DNA of 8,592 bases, taken from the NCBI GenBank assembly GCA_021796315.1, contig JAJYOH010000233.1, positions 1 through 8,592 on the forward strand, read 5' to 3'. This document shows, one piece after another, positions 1-5,912 of this stretch. A program made the translations under genes and the position numbers. Under the pieces are notes generated by a model. That model was not told where the DNA came from, did not search any database, and worked only from the letters and a program-made list of their open reading frames with translations. The DNA is from Chloroflexota bacterium. Lineage in GTDB: Bacteria; Chloroflexota; Anaerolineae; Anaerolineales; Villigracilaceae. Numbering within the stretch: position 1 is the stretch's first letter; each line of letters starts with the position of its first letter.

Positions 1-95
1 ATACTACAATCGAACGATGGCTAAACCATTCAAATGGACTTATCAGGGCAAGGCTCTCGTTGCCTAACTTCTTACTCATTTACGCCTACATGTAC
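1..95 (+). mobile_element. Right end of an IS630-family insertion sequence (partial)
   Basis: The window opens inside a transposase reading frame that ends at TAA 65-67. About 28 bases of non-coding end sequence follow before the reading frame of the interrupted receptor gene begins. IS630-family elements are known to insert at TA, often within CTAG, and to duplicate the TA. A CTAG sits at 95-98, exactly where receptor homology appears to start, so the element's outer edge is placed at about base 95. The left end and its inverted repeat are outside the window, so the boundary is inferred rather than shown by matching repeats. Confidence 0.55.
2..67 (+). CDS. IS630-family transposase, C-terminal 21 residues (partial)
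   Basis: An open frame enters from the left edge and ends at TAA 65-67. The visible tail is YYNRTMAKPFKWTYQGKALV plus a final A. It resembles the conserved C-terminus of many IS630-family DDE transposases, in which an N-R/E-T motif is followed by A-K/R-P-F-x-W-T-Y-x-G-K-x-L near the stop. The catalytic DDE core is not in the window, so the family call rests on this short tail alone. Family members cut and paste the element and use TA target sites. The frame is the same as that of the receptor gene downstream, so only this stop codon separates them. A host gene ending the same way cannot be ruled out without upstream sequence. Confidence 0.6.
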   Translation, partial: YYNRTMAKPFKWTYQGKALVA

Positions 96-214
96 TAGGG
101 CTTTCTACAGGTATATTTTTATACGTCTGGCAGCGTCGCCACATCCAGGGATCAGGCGCGTTTGTTTGGTTTATCGCCGGCCAATTACTCTGGACACTTG
201 CTTATGTAATTGAA
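95..214 (+). other. Untranslated remnant of the receptor gene's N-terminus
   Basis: In the frame of the HD-GYP gene, bases 95-214 read as LGLSTGIFLYVWQRR, then a loop, then a second hydrophobic stretch FVWFIAGQLLWTLAYVIELL that runs straight into the annotated start. This is the pattern expected for helices 1 and 2 of a 7TM histidine-kinase-type sensor, so it is native coding sequence. No ATG, GTG or TTG lies in this frame between the stop at 65-67 and the TTG at 215. The original start codon was therefore probably upstream of base 95 and separated from the gene by the insertion sequence. Confidence 0.65.
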
Positions 215-1720
215 TTGCTAAGTCCGACTCTTTCAGAAAAAATTTTTTGGGATGGCACTGAATGGCTCGCGAGCAGCATAGTCATTGTTGCATTTCCCAC
301 ATTTGCCGTGCAATACACAAAATACAAGCTTCCAAAGCTAAAGACCCTGTTCTGGCTTTCCTTAATCATTCCGCTCCTATACATTCCATTGGTAGCCACG
401 GACGGGACATATCACTGGCTTCGCATCGACCCGCATTTAAACAATATCAGCCCGCTCCCCGAGGTTGAATATTTTCACACCAGTCTCGCCGTGGGTTTCT
501 ATTTTTATGGATACATAATTGCGACGATTGGCCTAAGTCTTCTTTTTCAACATTTTCTCCAGCCGCACAATCTTTTTCGGGCACAGGTGGCAACGATCAT
601 TGTTAGTTTTCTAACACCCGCGCTTGGAACAATATTATCGCTGCTTGGACTTCAGTTAACACCCTGGCAGGACCCAATACCGATCAGCATCGCCATCGGC
701 AATTTGATTCTGATCTGGGGAATTTACCGATTCCAAATTTTCGATGTCATCCCGGTTGGCCGCGACAAGGTGTTTGAAGATTTGGTCGATCCGGTGGTCA
801 TCCTCAACAACCAAAGCGTGGTGATAGACATCAACCGCGCCATGCTCGACTTGATCGGAAGGGAAGCCAATGATGTTATCGGCCAGCCCGCCAAAAAAGT
901 ATTTATAAATTCTCCCATTCCCATCAAAATGTATACCGACGTGACTCACGCCCGAGTCGAGACAATGTTCGAATTACACCACAAAACGATCTCCTACGAG
1001 TTGACCGTCTGGCCGATATACGACACACAAAGAAAACTTGTCGGGCGAATCTTTATTTCACATGACATTACCGCGCTCAAGGAATTGGAACAGACCCTGC
1101 GAAATTTAAATACTGAACTGGAACAACGCGTCCAGGCCCGGACCGAGGAGCTGGCTGCCGCTTACGATACAACTCTTGAGGGCTGGGCAAAAGCGCTCGA
1201 GTTCCGCGATAAAGAGACCGAAGGTCACAGCCGCCGCGTGACCGAAACCACGCTCAAAGTCGCGCGCGCCCTGGAAATCCCCGAAGATGAATTGGTACAC
1301 ATTCATCGCGGCGCACTTCTGCATGACATCGGCAAAATGGCGATCCCCGACGAAATCCTGCGCAAGACCGGCCCGCTTACAGACGAAGAGCGTGCCATCG
1401 TCCGCAAACATCCTGAGATCGCCCACCAGCTTTTGGAACCAATTCCGTTCCTGAAAAAGGCGATGGAAATTCCATACTGTCATCATGAAAAATGGGACGG
1501 CACCGGTTATCCGCGCGGACTCAAAGGGCGCGAAATTCCAGTCTCGGCCCGCATATTCACCGTGGCGGATGTGTGGGACGCGGTGCAATTCGATCGCCCA
1601 TATAAAAAGGGCTGGCCGAGAGAAAAAGCCATTCAGTATCTCAAGGAAAATAATGGGACTTATTTCGATCCGCACGTTGTGGATGCTTTTCTACGGCTGG
1701 TCGAAAAAGGCGAGATATAA
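215..1720 (+). CDS. 7TM-PAS-HD-GYP cyclic-di-GMP phosphodiesterase, 5'-truncated by an IS
   Basis: Membrane receptor predicted to hydrolyse cyclic-di-GMP. The first usable start is TTG 215, which has no convincing Shine-Dalgarno, and homology clearly begins upstream (95-214). Numbered from 215: hydrophobic helices of an N-terminal 7TM sensor to about residue 171, a PAS domain about 186-289, a coiled-coil linker about 290-321, and an HD-GYP domain about 322-495. The catalytic set is complete: H338 in EGHSRR, H370-D371 in HDIGK, HHE at 423-425, D428 and the GTGYP motif, then ARIFTVADVWDAV. Family members of this type couple an extracellular or membrane signal to c-di-GMP turnover; the ligand is unknown. 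Loss of helix 1 and the native start suggests a pseudogene or poorly expressed fragment, although the enzymatic half is undamaged. A 20-base gap with a ribosome site leads to the MNT gene. Confidence 0.85.
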   Translation: MLSPTLSEKIFWDGTEWLASSIVIVAFPTFAVQYTKYKLPKLKTLFWLSLIIPLLYIPLVATDGTYHWLRIDPHLNNISPLPEVEYFHTSLAVGFYFYGYIIATIGLSLLFQHFLQPHNLFRAQVATIIVSFLTPALGTILSLLGLQLTPWQDPIPISIAIGNLILIWGIYRFQIFDVIPVGRDKVFEDLVDPVVILNNQSVVIDINRAMLDLIGREANDVIGQPAKKVFINSPIPIKMYTDVTHARVETMFELHHKTISYELTVWPIYDTQRKLVGRIFISHDITALKELEQTLRNLNTELEQRVQARTEELAAAYDTTLEGWAKALEFRDKETEGHSRRVTETTLKVARALEIPEDELVHIHRGALLHDIGKMAIPDEILRKTGPLTDEERAIVRKHPEIAHQLLEPIPFLKKAMEIPYCHHEKWDGTGYPRGLKGREIPVSARIFTVADVWDAVQFDRPYKKGWPREKAIQYLKENNGTYFDPHVVDAFLRLVEKGEI

Positions 1721-1727
1721 TTCAGCA

Positions 1728-1733
1728 GAGGAG
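1728..1733 (+). promoter_or_regulatory. Shine-Dalgarno for the MNT gene
   Basis: GAGGAG lies seven bases before ATG 1741. It fixes that ATG as the start and shows the gene can be translated independently of the receptor upstream. Confidence 0.7.
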
Positions 1734-1740
1734 TTTCGCC

Positions 1741-2100
1741 ATGTTAAGAATCACGACAAATGTCCATCCAGTTGGGTTTCCACCGGTATCCAAGACCCTT
1801 CCTCAAGCTGTAAGAAAAATTGCAGAAACACTCAAGCCGAAGAAGATCATTCTTTTTGGCTCTTACGCCTACGGCAATCCTACATCCGACAGTGACGTGG
1901 ATTTGCTGGTCATCATGGAAACCAAAGCCACACAAAAAGAGCGTTATCTTGCCGTTTCGCGATTATTACGGCCTCGCCAGTTTCCAATTGATGTGATCGT
2001 CAAAACGCTGAAAGAACTTGAAAGAGAATTGCGAGACAAGGGAAATTTTTTCATGCGTGAAATTATCTCAAAGGGAAGAGTGCTTTATGAGCAGGCATAA
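1741..2100 (+). CDS. MNT-type nucleotidyltransferase, predicted antitoxin of an MNT/HEPN pair
   Basis: Minimal nucleotidyltransferase of the DNA polymerase beta superfamily, 119 aa. The signature GSX10DXD is exact: G40-S41, then D52 and D54 within SDSDVDLLV, with a third acidic residue D84 in PIDVIV, so the metal- and nucleotide-binding triad is intact. In characterised MNT/HEPN pairs (type VII toxin-antitoxin) the MNT protein neutralises the HEPN toxin by transferring AMP to it. That role is inferred here from gene order. The residues before the fold (1-35) form a short N-terminal extension. The gene overlaps the HEPN gene by 14 bases (2087-2100), typical of co-translated pairs. Start ATG 1741 is supported by the GAGGAG at 1728-1733. 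Codon use is AT-richer than in the pyrophosphatase gene downstream. Confidence 0.88.
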   Translation: MLRITTNVHPVGFPPVSKTLPQAVRKIAETLKPKKIILFGSYAYGNPTSDSDVDLLVIMETKATQKERYLAVSRLLRPRQFPIDVIVKTLKELERELRDKGNFFMREIISKGRVLYEQA

Positions 2101-2467
2101 CGATTTTGAAGCATGGATCGACCACGCAGAAGATGATTTCAATAACACAGGGAAACTGTTTCGCGGAAGTAAGCCATCTGTTTATGGCACATGCTTCCAC
2201 GCTCAACAATGCGCTGAAAAATATATGAAAGCCATTCTGGTTCATAAAAGCAAATCATTTCCGATGACTCATGACCTGGTTTTACTCAACAATTTGCTGG
2301 AACAAGCCGGTGTTTTTATGGGCGTCCCCGAAGATACGCCCGACACGCTATCAGCTTACGCGGTCGCAACGCGCTATCCCGGAGCAGCCCAACGATCGAA
2401 GAAACAAAAGAAGCAATCGCAATTTCAAAAACAATTCGCAAATTTTCCCGCACATTTCTGGGACTGA
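2087..2467 (+). CDS. HEPN-domain protein, predicted toxin; C-terminus frameshifted
   Basis: HEPN-domain protein (PF05168-like), 126 aa as read, partner of the overlapping MNT gene. Visible family features are the helix with CFHAQQCAEKYMKAILV at 36-52, THDL at 61-64 and TRYPG at 95-99. ATG 2087 is chosen because it begins at the domain and overlaps the MNT stop; an earlier in-frame start at 2018 would only add MNT-derived sequence. After G99-A100 the tail becomes a K/Q-rich stretch unlike the family. In the reading frame one base back, bases 2386-2469 read SPTIEETKEAIAISKTIRKF and then SRTFLGLK, a typical HEPN C-terminal helix, ending at TAA 2470-2472. One missing base near 2381-2388 explains this. 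HEPN toxins are often RNases with an RX4-6H motif; none is obvious in either frame. It could be a sequencing error or a genuine inactivating mutation. Confidence 0.82.
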   Translation: MSRHNDFEAWIDHAEDDFNNTGKLFRGSKPSVYGTCFHAQQCAEKYMKAILVHKSKSFPMTHDLVLLNNLLEQAGVFMGVPEDTPDTLSAYAVATRYPGAAQRSKKQKKQSQFQKQFANFPAHFWD

Positions 2468-2472
2468 AATAA
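2468..2472 (+). other. Restored-frame HEPN stop overlapping the ppaC start
   Basis: In the restored HEPN frame the last codons are CTG AAA TAA, with the stop at 2470-2472. The A at 2472 is also the first base of the pyrophosphatase ATG, giving a TAATG junction. In the frame as read, the HEPN stop is TGA 2465-2467, four bases before that ATG. Either way, coupled translation is likely. Confidence 0.6.
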
Positions 2473-3815
2473 TGTCAAACAAAATTTACGTCATCGGGCA
2501 CGTCAACCCGGATACAGATTCAATTGCCGCCGCCATGGGCTACGCCTGGCTTTTGCGCGAACGGGACCAGGCCGAGGCGGTGGCCGCACGCGCCGGCGCG
2601 TTGAACCCGCAAACAGCGTGGGCGCTTAAACGGCTGGAGCTTGAAGCGCCGATGCTGCTCACCGACGCATCCCCGCGTTTCGAGTCCGTGATGATGCGGC
2701 TCGATAGCATCCGCCCTGAAGCGCAACTCGGCGCGGCGTGGACTCTCGCCAGCAAGACTGGCGGCGTTGCGCCGGTCGTCGGCGAAGATGGAAAACCGTT
2801 CGGGCTCATCAATGGCATGAGTCTGTTCAAATACTTTACGCAAACACTCGGCCCGCGCCCCGGCGATACGACCGTGCGCGAAATGATGTCGGCGCAATGC
2901 AAGGATGCCGCCGACGCATCCGTGCCGAAGTTTGCGGCCAACGCGCACATCCGCGATTCGCTCAACAAAATTTTGCGCGATGAGTTCAACGATTATTGGG
3001 TCGTCGATGAAAACGGTTTATACGTGGGCATCGCCCGCCAGCGCGAAGTGCTCAACCCGCCGCGCTTGAAAATCATTCTTGTCGATCACAACGAACCGCG
3101 CCAGGCTTTGGCCGCGCTCGAAGAAGCCGAACTGCTTGAAATTTTGGATCATCACCGGCTCGGCAATCCATCGACTCACCAGCCGATTCGATTCACGGTG
3201 GACGTGGTCGGTTCGACATCGACTCTCGTTTCGGAATTAACTGCCGAGGCCGGACTCTCGATGCCGCCCGCCCTGGCCGGTGCGCTTCTTGCCGGACTTT
3301 TAGCGGACACCCTTATCTTGACCTCTCCCACCACCACGCCGCGTGACCACCAGGCCGCGCAGCGACTCTCGCGCTGGGCCTTCGTTGGCGGAAGTCCGCT
3401 CAAGGGTGAGACGATTGAATCTTATGGCAAGGAAGTTTTATCTGCGGGCGCGGGACTCTCGAATCGCAAGCCGGAAGAAATCGTCAGCACCGACATCAAG
3501 CCATTCGAAGCCGGTGGATTTAAATTTGCGGTGGCGCAGGCCGAGGTCACTGACCTGGTTCAACTGACTGAATATCTCAACCCCATTCAATCCGCGTTGG
3601 ATGATCTGCGCGACAAACGCGGACTCGACTTTGCCATGCTGCTCATCACCGACGTGGTGCGCGGTTCGAGCCGCGTGATCACAACGTCCAATCCGCCGCC
3701 CGTGCTCGACGACCTGCCCTACCCGCCTCTCGCCGATGGCACGCGCGATGCACCCGGTGTGGTCTCAAGAAAGAAACAAATGCTGCCGGTGGTTTTGGGA
3801 CTGCTGGAGAGATAA
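2472..3815 (+). CDS. ppaC: Manganese-dependent inorganic pyrophosphatase with regulatory CBS pair
   Basis: Family II (DHH) cytosolic pyrophosphatase that hydrolyses PPi to two phosphates and so pulls biosynthetic reactions forward; 447 aa. Start ATG 2472 gives MSNKIYVIGHVNPDTDS, matching the family N-terminus; an open frame back to 2271 is only overlap with the HEPN gene. Metal ligands are visible: H10, D14 and D16 in GHVNPDTDS, D205-H206-N207, and D226-H227-H228. The DHHA2 domain (about 310-447) ends with the substrate-binding SRKKQ at 432-436. Typical members without insertion are about 310 aa. The extra ~130 residues, about 68-200, contain two CBS-like modules (SKTGGVAPVVGEDGKPFGLI and FNDYWVVDENGLYVGIA) with no room for the DRTGG domain seen in the longer clostridial form. 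CBS-PPases are known to be controlled by adenine nucleotides. Likely co-transcribed with the genes before and after it. Confidence 0.93.
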   Translation: MSNKIYVIGHVNPDTDSIAAAMGYAWLLRERDQAEAVAARAGALNPQTAWALKRLELEAPMLLTDASPRFESVMMRLDSIRPEAQLGAAWTLASKTGGVAPVVGEDGKPFGLINGMSLFKYFTQTLGPRPGDTTVREMMSAQCKDAADASVPKFAANAHIRDSLNKILRDEFNDYWVVDENGLYVGIARQREVLNPPRLKIILVDHNEPRQALAALEEAELLEILDHHRLGNPSTHQPIRFTVDVVGSTSTLVSELTAEAGLSMPPALAGALLAGLLADTLILTSPTTTPRDHQAAQRLSRWAFVGGSPLKGETIESYGKEVLSAGAGLSNRKPEEIVSTDIKPFEAGGFKFAVAQAEVTDLVQLTEYLNPIQSALDDLRDKRGLDFAMLLITDVVRGSSRVITTSNPPPVLDDLPYPPLADGTRDAPGVVSRKKQMLPVVLGLLER

Positions 3816-3840
3816 TCAAACAATGATTTGAACATCGGCC

Positions 3841-4869
3841 ATGAAATACGATTCCGGCAAACGACGACCCAATCTTTTCAGGCAACCGCGCCGCCGCGCT
3901 TCATTACCGATCAGCCTGATCGTTCTGGCAATCATCATCGGGCTATTCGCGCTTATTCAGCCATCACAATATTTTGAAAATCCAATAGACGTAAATAAGA
4001 TCAAAGTTCCCACCGTGACGCCATCCGCCACGCCATTGCCATTTCCCACCGATGTGCATGGCGGACATATTGTTTTCACCTGTACGCGTAAAGATAACAA
4101 TCAGATCTGCATCATCAACGCAGACGGTTCGGGTTACAAACAACTGACCGATAACAGCACAAACACTTATTACCCCACCATCTCGCCGGATAGCAAGTCA
4201 GTTGTTTATGCAGTCAACCAGTATGATAATTTTGATCTGTACTCGATCAACCTGGGCGACTCAAAGATAAGCCAACTGACCAGCAACATCGGCAATTTAT
4301 TCTCGCCTGATTTCTCTTCAGATGGAAAACAGATTCTCTTTGTCAATAAAACAGCAGATGGAAAATCCGAGTTGTGGCTCATGGGACGCGGCGGAGAAAA
4401 ACCACACGCAATATACACAGGAACGAAAGCCATCGTCGGCGCGGCCTGGTCGCGGGATGGAAATCAGATCGCCTTCGCCATGTCGGTCGAGAATGATTTT
4501 TCCTATCAGGTCTTCGTGCTCAACGCGAAACAACTTTCACAGCCACCACGCCAAATTACACATGGCGAAGGAGATATCGGCGGGAGTTTATCCTGGTCGC
4601 CGGATGGATCGAATATTTTGATCTACGCCGGTCCGGCCGCGGCCCGGGAAATTTACCGGGTCGATGTCGCAACGGGCGCGCTCACACAATTGACCTTTGG
4701 CGGGAACAACGCGGCTGCGGCTTATTCACCCGACGGGCAATACATTGTCTATAATTCCCTCCGCAACAACAACCAGGCTGATCTTTACATTATGCGCGCC
4801 GACGGCCACAGCACGCGCCAACTGACCAGTTTTCCCGAACCCGATTGGCAGCCGCAGTGGGGACCGTGA
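3841..4869 (+). CDS. Membrane-anchored PD40/TolB-like beta-propeller protein
   Basis: A 342-aa protein with a basic N-terminus (RRPNLFRQPRRR), one hydrophobic anchor at about 21-40 and a Pro/Thr-rich linker (about 56-70), then a propeller facing the outside. PD40 repeat turns are seen as SPDS 115-118, SSDG 159-162, SRDG 204-207, SPDG 253-256 and SPDG 296-299, each preceded by strands of the QLT type and followed by I/V-hydrophobic strands. The C-terminal PDWQPQWGP closes the last blade. This is the architecture of TolB/DPP6-like propellers that usually bind proteins or ligands. There is no attached peptidase or kinase domain, so no enzymatic role can be assigned. ATG 3841 follows the pyrophosphatase stop by 25 bases on the same strand, suggesting one transcript, though no good ribosome site is visible. 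Confidence 0.83.
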   Translation: MKYDSGKRRPNLFRQPRRRASLPISLIVLAIIIGLFALIQPSQYFENPIDVNKIKVPTVTPSATPLPFPTDVHGGHIVFTCTRKDNNQICIINADGSGYKQLTDNSTNTYYPTISPDSKSVVYAVNQYDNFDLYSINLGDSKISQLTSNIGNLFSPDFSSDGKQILFVNKTADGKSELWLMGRGGEKPHAIYTGTKAIVGAAWSRDGNQIAFAMSVENDFSYQVFVLNAKQLSQPPRQITHGEGDIGGSLSWSPDGSNILIYAGPAAAREIYRVDVATGALTQLTFGGNNAAAAYSPDGQYIVYNSLRNNNQADLYIMRADGHSTRQLTSFPEPDWQPQWGP

Positions 4870-4873
4870 TTTA

Positions 4874-4974
4874 CGTCATTGCGAGCGCTTTGTGCGAAGC
4901 AATCTCATTTTGAAACAGGAGATTGCTTCGGGACCCTGAAAGAACACAGGGCAGGCGAACTCCCTCGCAACGAC
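4874..4974. repeat. Interspersed palindromic repeat (long imperfect hairpin)
   Basis: The outer arms GTCATTGCGAG (4875-4885) and CTCGCAACGAC (4964-4974) are inverted with one mismatch. The inner arms CGAAGCAATCTC (4895-4906) and GAGATTGCTTCG (4919-4930) are a perfect 12-base inverted repeat around a 12-base loop. A third small stem pairs CCCTG 4934-4938 with CAGGG 4947-4951. The words GTCATTGCGAG and GAAGCAATCTC belong to a repeat type found between genes in many bacterial genomes. It has no open reading frame and no T-tract typical of an intrinsic terminator. It may still fold in the mRNA between the propeller gene and xdhC. Confidence 0.75.
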
Positions 4975-4993
4975 ATGATAAAATGATTAAGCT

Positions 4994-5797
4994 ATGGATT
5001 CAATCTATCAAGCCCTCGCAGAAATCGAAAAGAACAATGAGTCCGCCGCATTGTGCATAGTCGTAAAGAGCGAAGGCTCGACACCTCGACACGTTGGAAG
5101 CAAAATGTTGGTCTACCCCAACGGAAATTTTATCGGCACCGTCGGCGGTGGAGATTTGGAACACCGCGTGCTCGATGAAGCCTGGATGGCCGTTGCGGAC
5201 GGCAAGCCGCGCCTGCTTTCCTACAACATGTCCGATCCATCACGCGGCGACCCCGGCGTATGCGGCGGTCAAGTGGAGGTCTTTGTGGAACCAATTTTGC
5301 CAGCGCCCATGATCGTTGTCATCGGCGGCGGGCACGTGGGAAAGGCAGTTGTCCACCTTGCCAAGTGGCTGGGATTCCGCGTGGCTGTCAGCGATGACCG
5401 CGCCGAATTCTGCACTCCAGAGTCCGTGCCGGGTGCGGATGCGTATTATGCCGTCCCGATGGAAAAATTAACGGAACAACTCAAGATCACGCGCCAGACT
5501 TATTTGGCGGTGACCAGTCGCGGGTCGGGTGTGGATGCGGCGGGGTTGCCCAGCCTGCTCGATTCGTCCGCGGCTTACATCGGAGTCATCGGGTCAAAAC
5601 GCAGGTGGGCAACAACCGTCAAGGCCCTGAAAGAAAAAGGTGTGGCCGACGAAAAGATCGCGCGCGTCCACTCGCCGATGGGACTGGAATTAAACGCCGA
5701 AACGCCGCAGGAAATTGCCGTCAGCATCCTGGCTGAAATTATGATGTTGAAAGACAAAGGCAGCGGAAAGTCGATGAAGGCCCAACTGAAACCCTAA
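4994..5797 (+). CDS. XdhC/CoxI family molybdenum-cofactor maturation factor
   Basis: A 267-aa XdhC-family protein. In characterised systems XdhC binds molybdenum cofactor, promotes its sulfuration and delivers it to xanthine-dehydrogenase-type hydroxylases. The N-terminal XdhC_CoxI domain shows GSTPRHVGSKMLV at 28-40, GTVGGGDLEHRV at 48-59 and the cysteine motif GVCGGQVEVFVEP at 88-100. The C-terminal Rossmann domain shows VIGGGHVGKAV at 109-119 with the acidic strand end SDDR at 133-136, then VTSRGSGVD 173-181, YIGVIGSKRR 195-204 and HSPMGLELNAETPQEIAVSI 226-245. The length is normal for the two-domain form. No hydroxylase subunits lie next to it in the window, so its client enzyme is unknown. 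ATG 4994 is the first start in frame before the domain; a clear Shine-Dalgarno is not visible. Confidence 0.88.
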   Translation: MDSIYQALAEIEKNNESAALCIVVKSEGSTPRHVGSKMLVYPNGNFIGTVGGGDLEHRVLDEAWMAVADGKPRLLSYNMSDPSRGDPGVCGGQVEVFVEPILPAPMIVVIGGGHVGKAVVHLAKWLGFRVAVSDDRAEFCTPESVPGADAYYAVPMEKLTEQLKITRQTYLAVTSRGSGVDAAGLPSLLDSSAAYIGVIGSKRRWATTVKALKEKGVADEKIARVHSPMGLELNAETPQEIAVSILAEIMMLKDKGSGKSMKAQLKP

Positions 5798-5817
5798 AGG
5801 TTTTTGAGACCTTTGGG
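5792..5817 (+). terminator. Hairpin overlapping the xdhC stop, possible weak terminator
   Basis: CCCTAAAGGT (5792-5801) pairs with ACCTTTGGG (5809-5817), giving nine pairs with one bulged T. The stem includes the TAA stop at 5795-5797. Only a short ATTTGT follows, so termination would be weak. It may equally be an intergenic palindrome. Confidence 0.4.
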
Positions 5818-5852
5818 ATTTGTCAACGTATTAAAATAAGACAAACGGTTCA

Positions 5853-5880
5853 TTTACTCACAAAACCATTGGGTTATAAT
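5853..5880 (+). promoter_or_regulatory. Sigma-70-type promoter for the SPFH gene
   Basis: A perfect TATAAT at 5875-5880 is preceded, 16 bases upstream, by TTTACT at 5853-5858, a four-of-six match to TTGACA. Transcription would start at about 5887, roughly 26 bases before the ATG at 5913. A seven-base inverted repeat, AACGGTT 5844-5850 and AACCGTT 5883-5889, brackets the promoter and could be an operator. Confidence 0.65.
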
Positions 5881-5900
5881 CAAACCGTTATTATAAAAAG

Positions 5901-5908
5901 AAGGAGAG
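5901..5908 (+). promoter_or_regulatory. Strong Shine-Dalgarno for the SPFH gene
   Basis: AAGGAGAG ends four bases before ATG 5913 and is the best ribosome binding site in the window, implying good expression. Confidence 0.75.
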
Positions 5909-5912
5909 ATAC

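Noticed and set aside
1106..1675. A 189-residue open frame on the minus strand opposite the HD-GYP domain
   Set aside because: It is antisense to a strongly conserved domain, has no ribosome binding site and shows no recognisable motif; it follows from the codon pattern of the plus-strand gene.
2018..2086. An earlier start for the HEPN gene at 2018
   Set aside because: The extra residues lie entirely within the MNT coding region in another frame. ATG 2087 matches the domain start and gives a normal short overlap.
2271..2471. An upstream start for the pyrophosphatase at 2271
   Set aside because: The added 67 residues are an out-of-frame reading of the HEPN gene. The family N-terminus begins at ATG 2472.
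3816..3840. A small TCAAA/TTTGA inverted repeat between the pyrophosphatase and propeller genes
   Set aside because: A five-base AT-rich stem without a T-tract is too weak to be called a terminator or operator.
4975..4990. A possible -10 element (GATAAAAT) before xdhC
   Set aside because: No -35 hexamer at suitable spacing can be seen, and the upstream bases belong to the palindromic repeat, so a promoter call is not supported.
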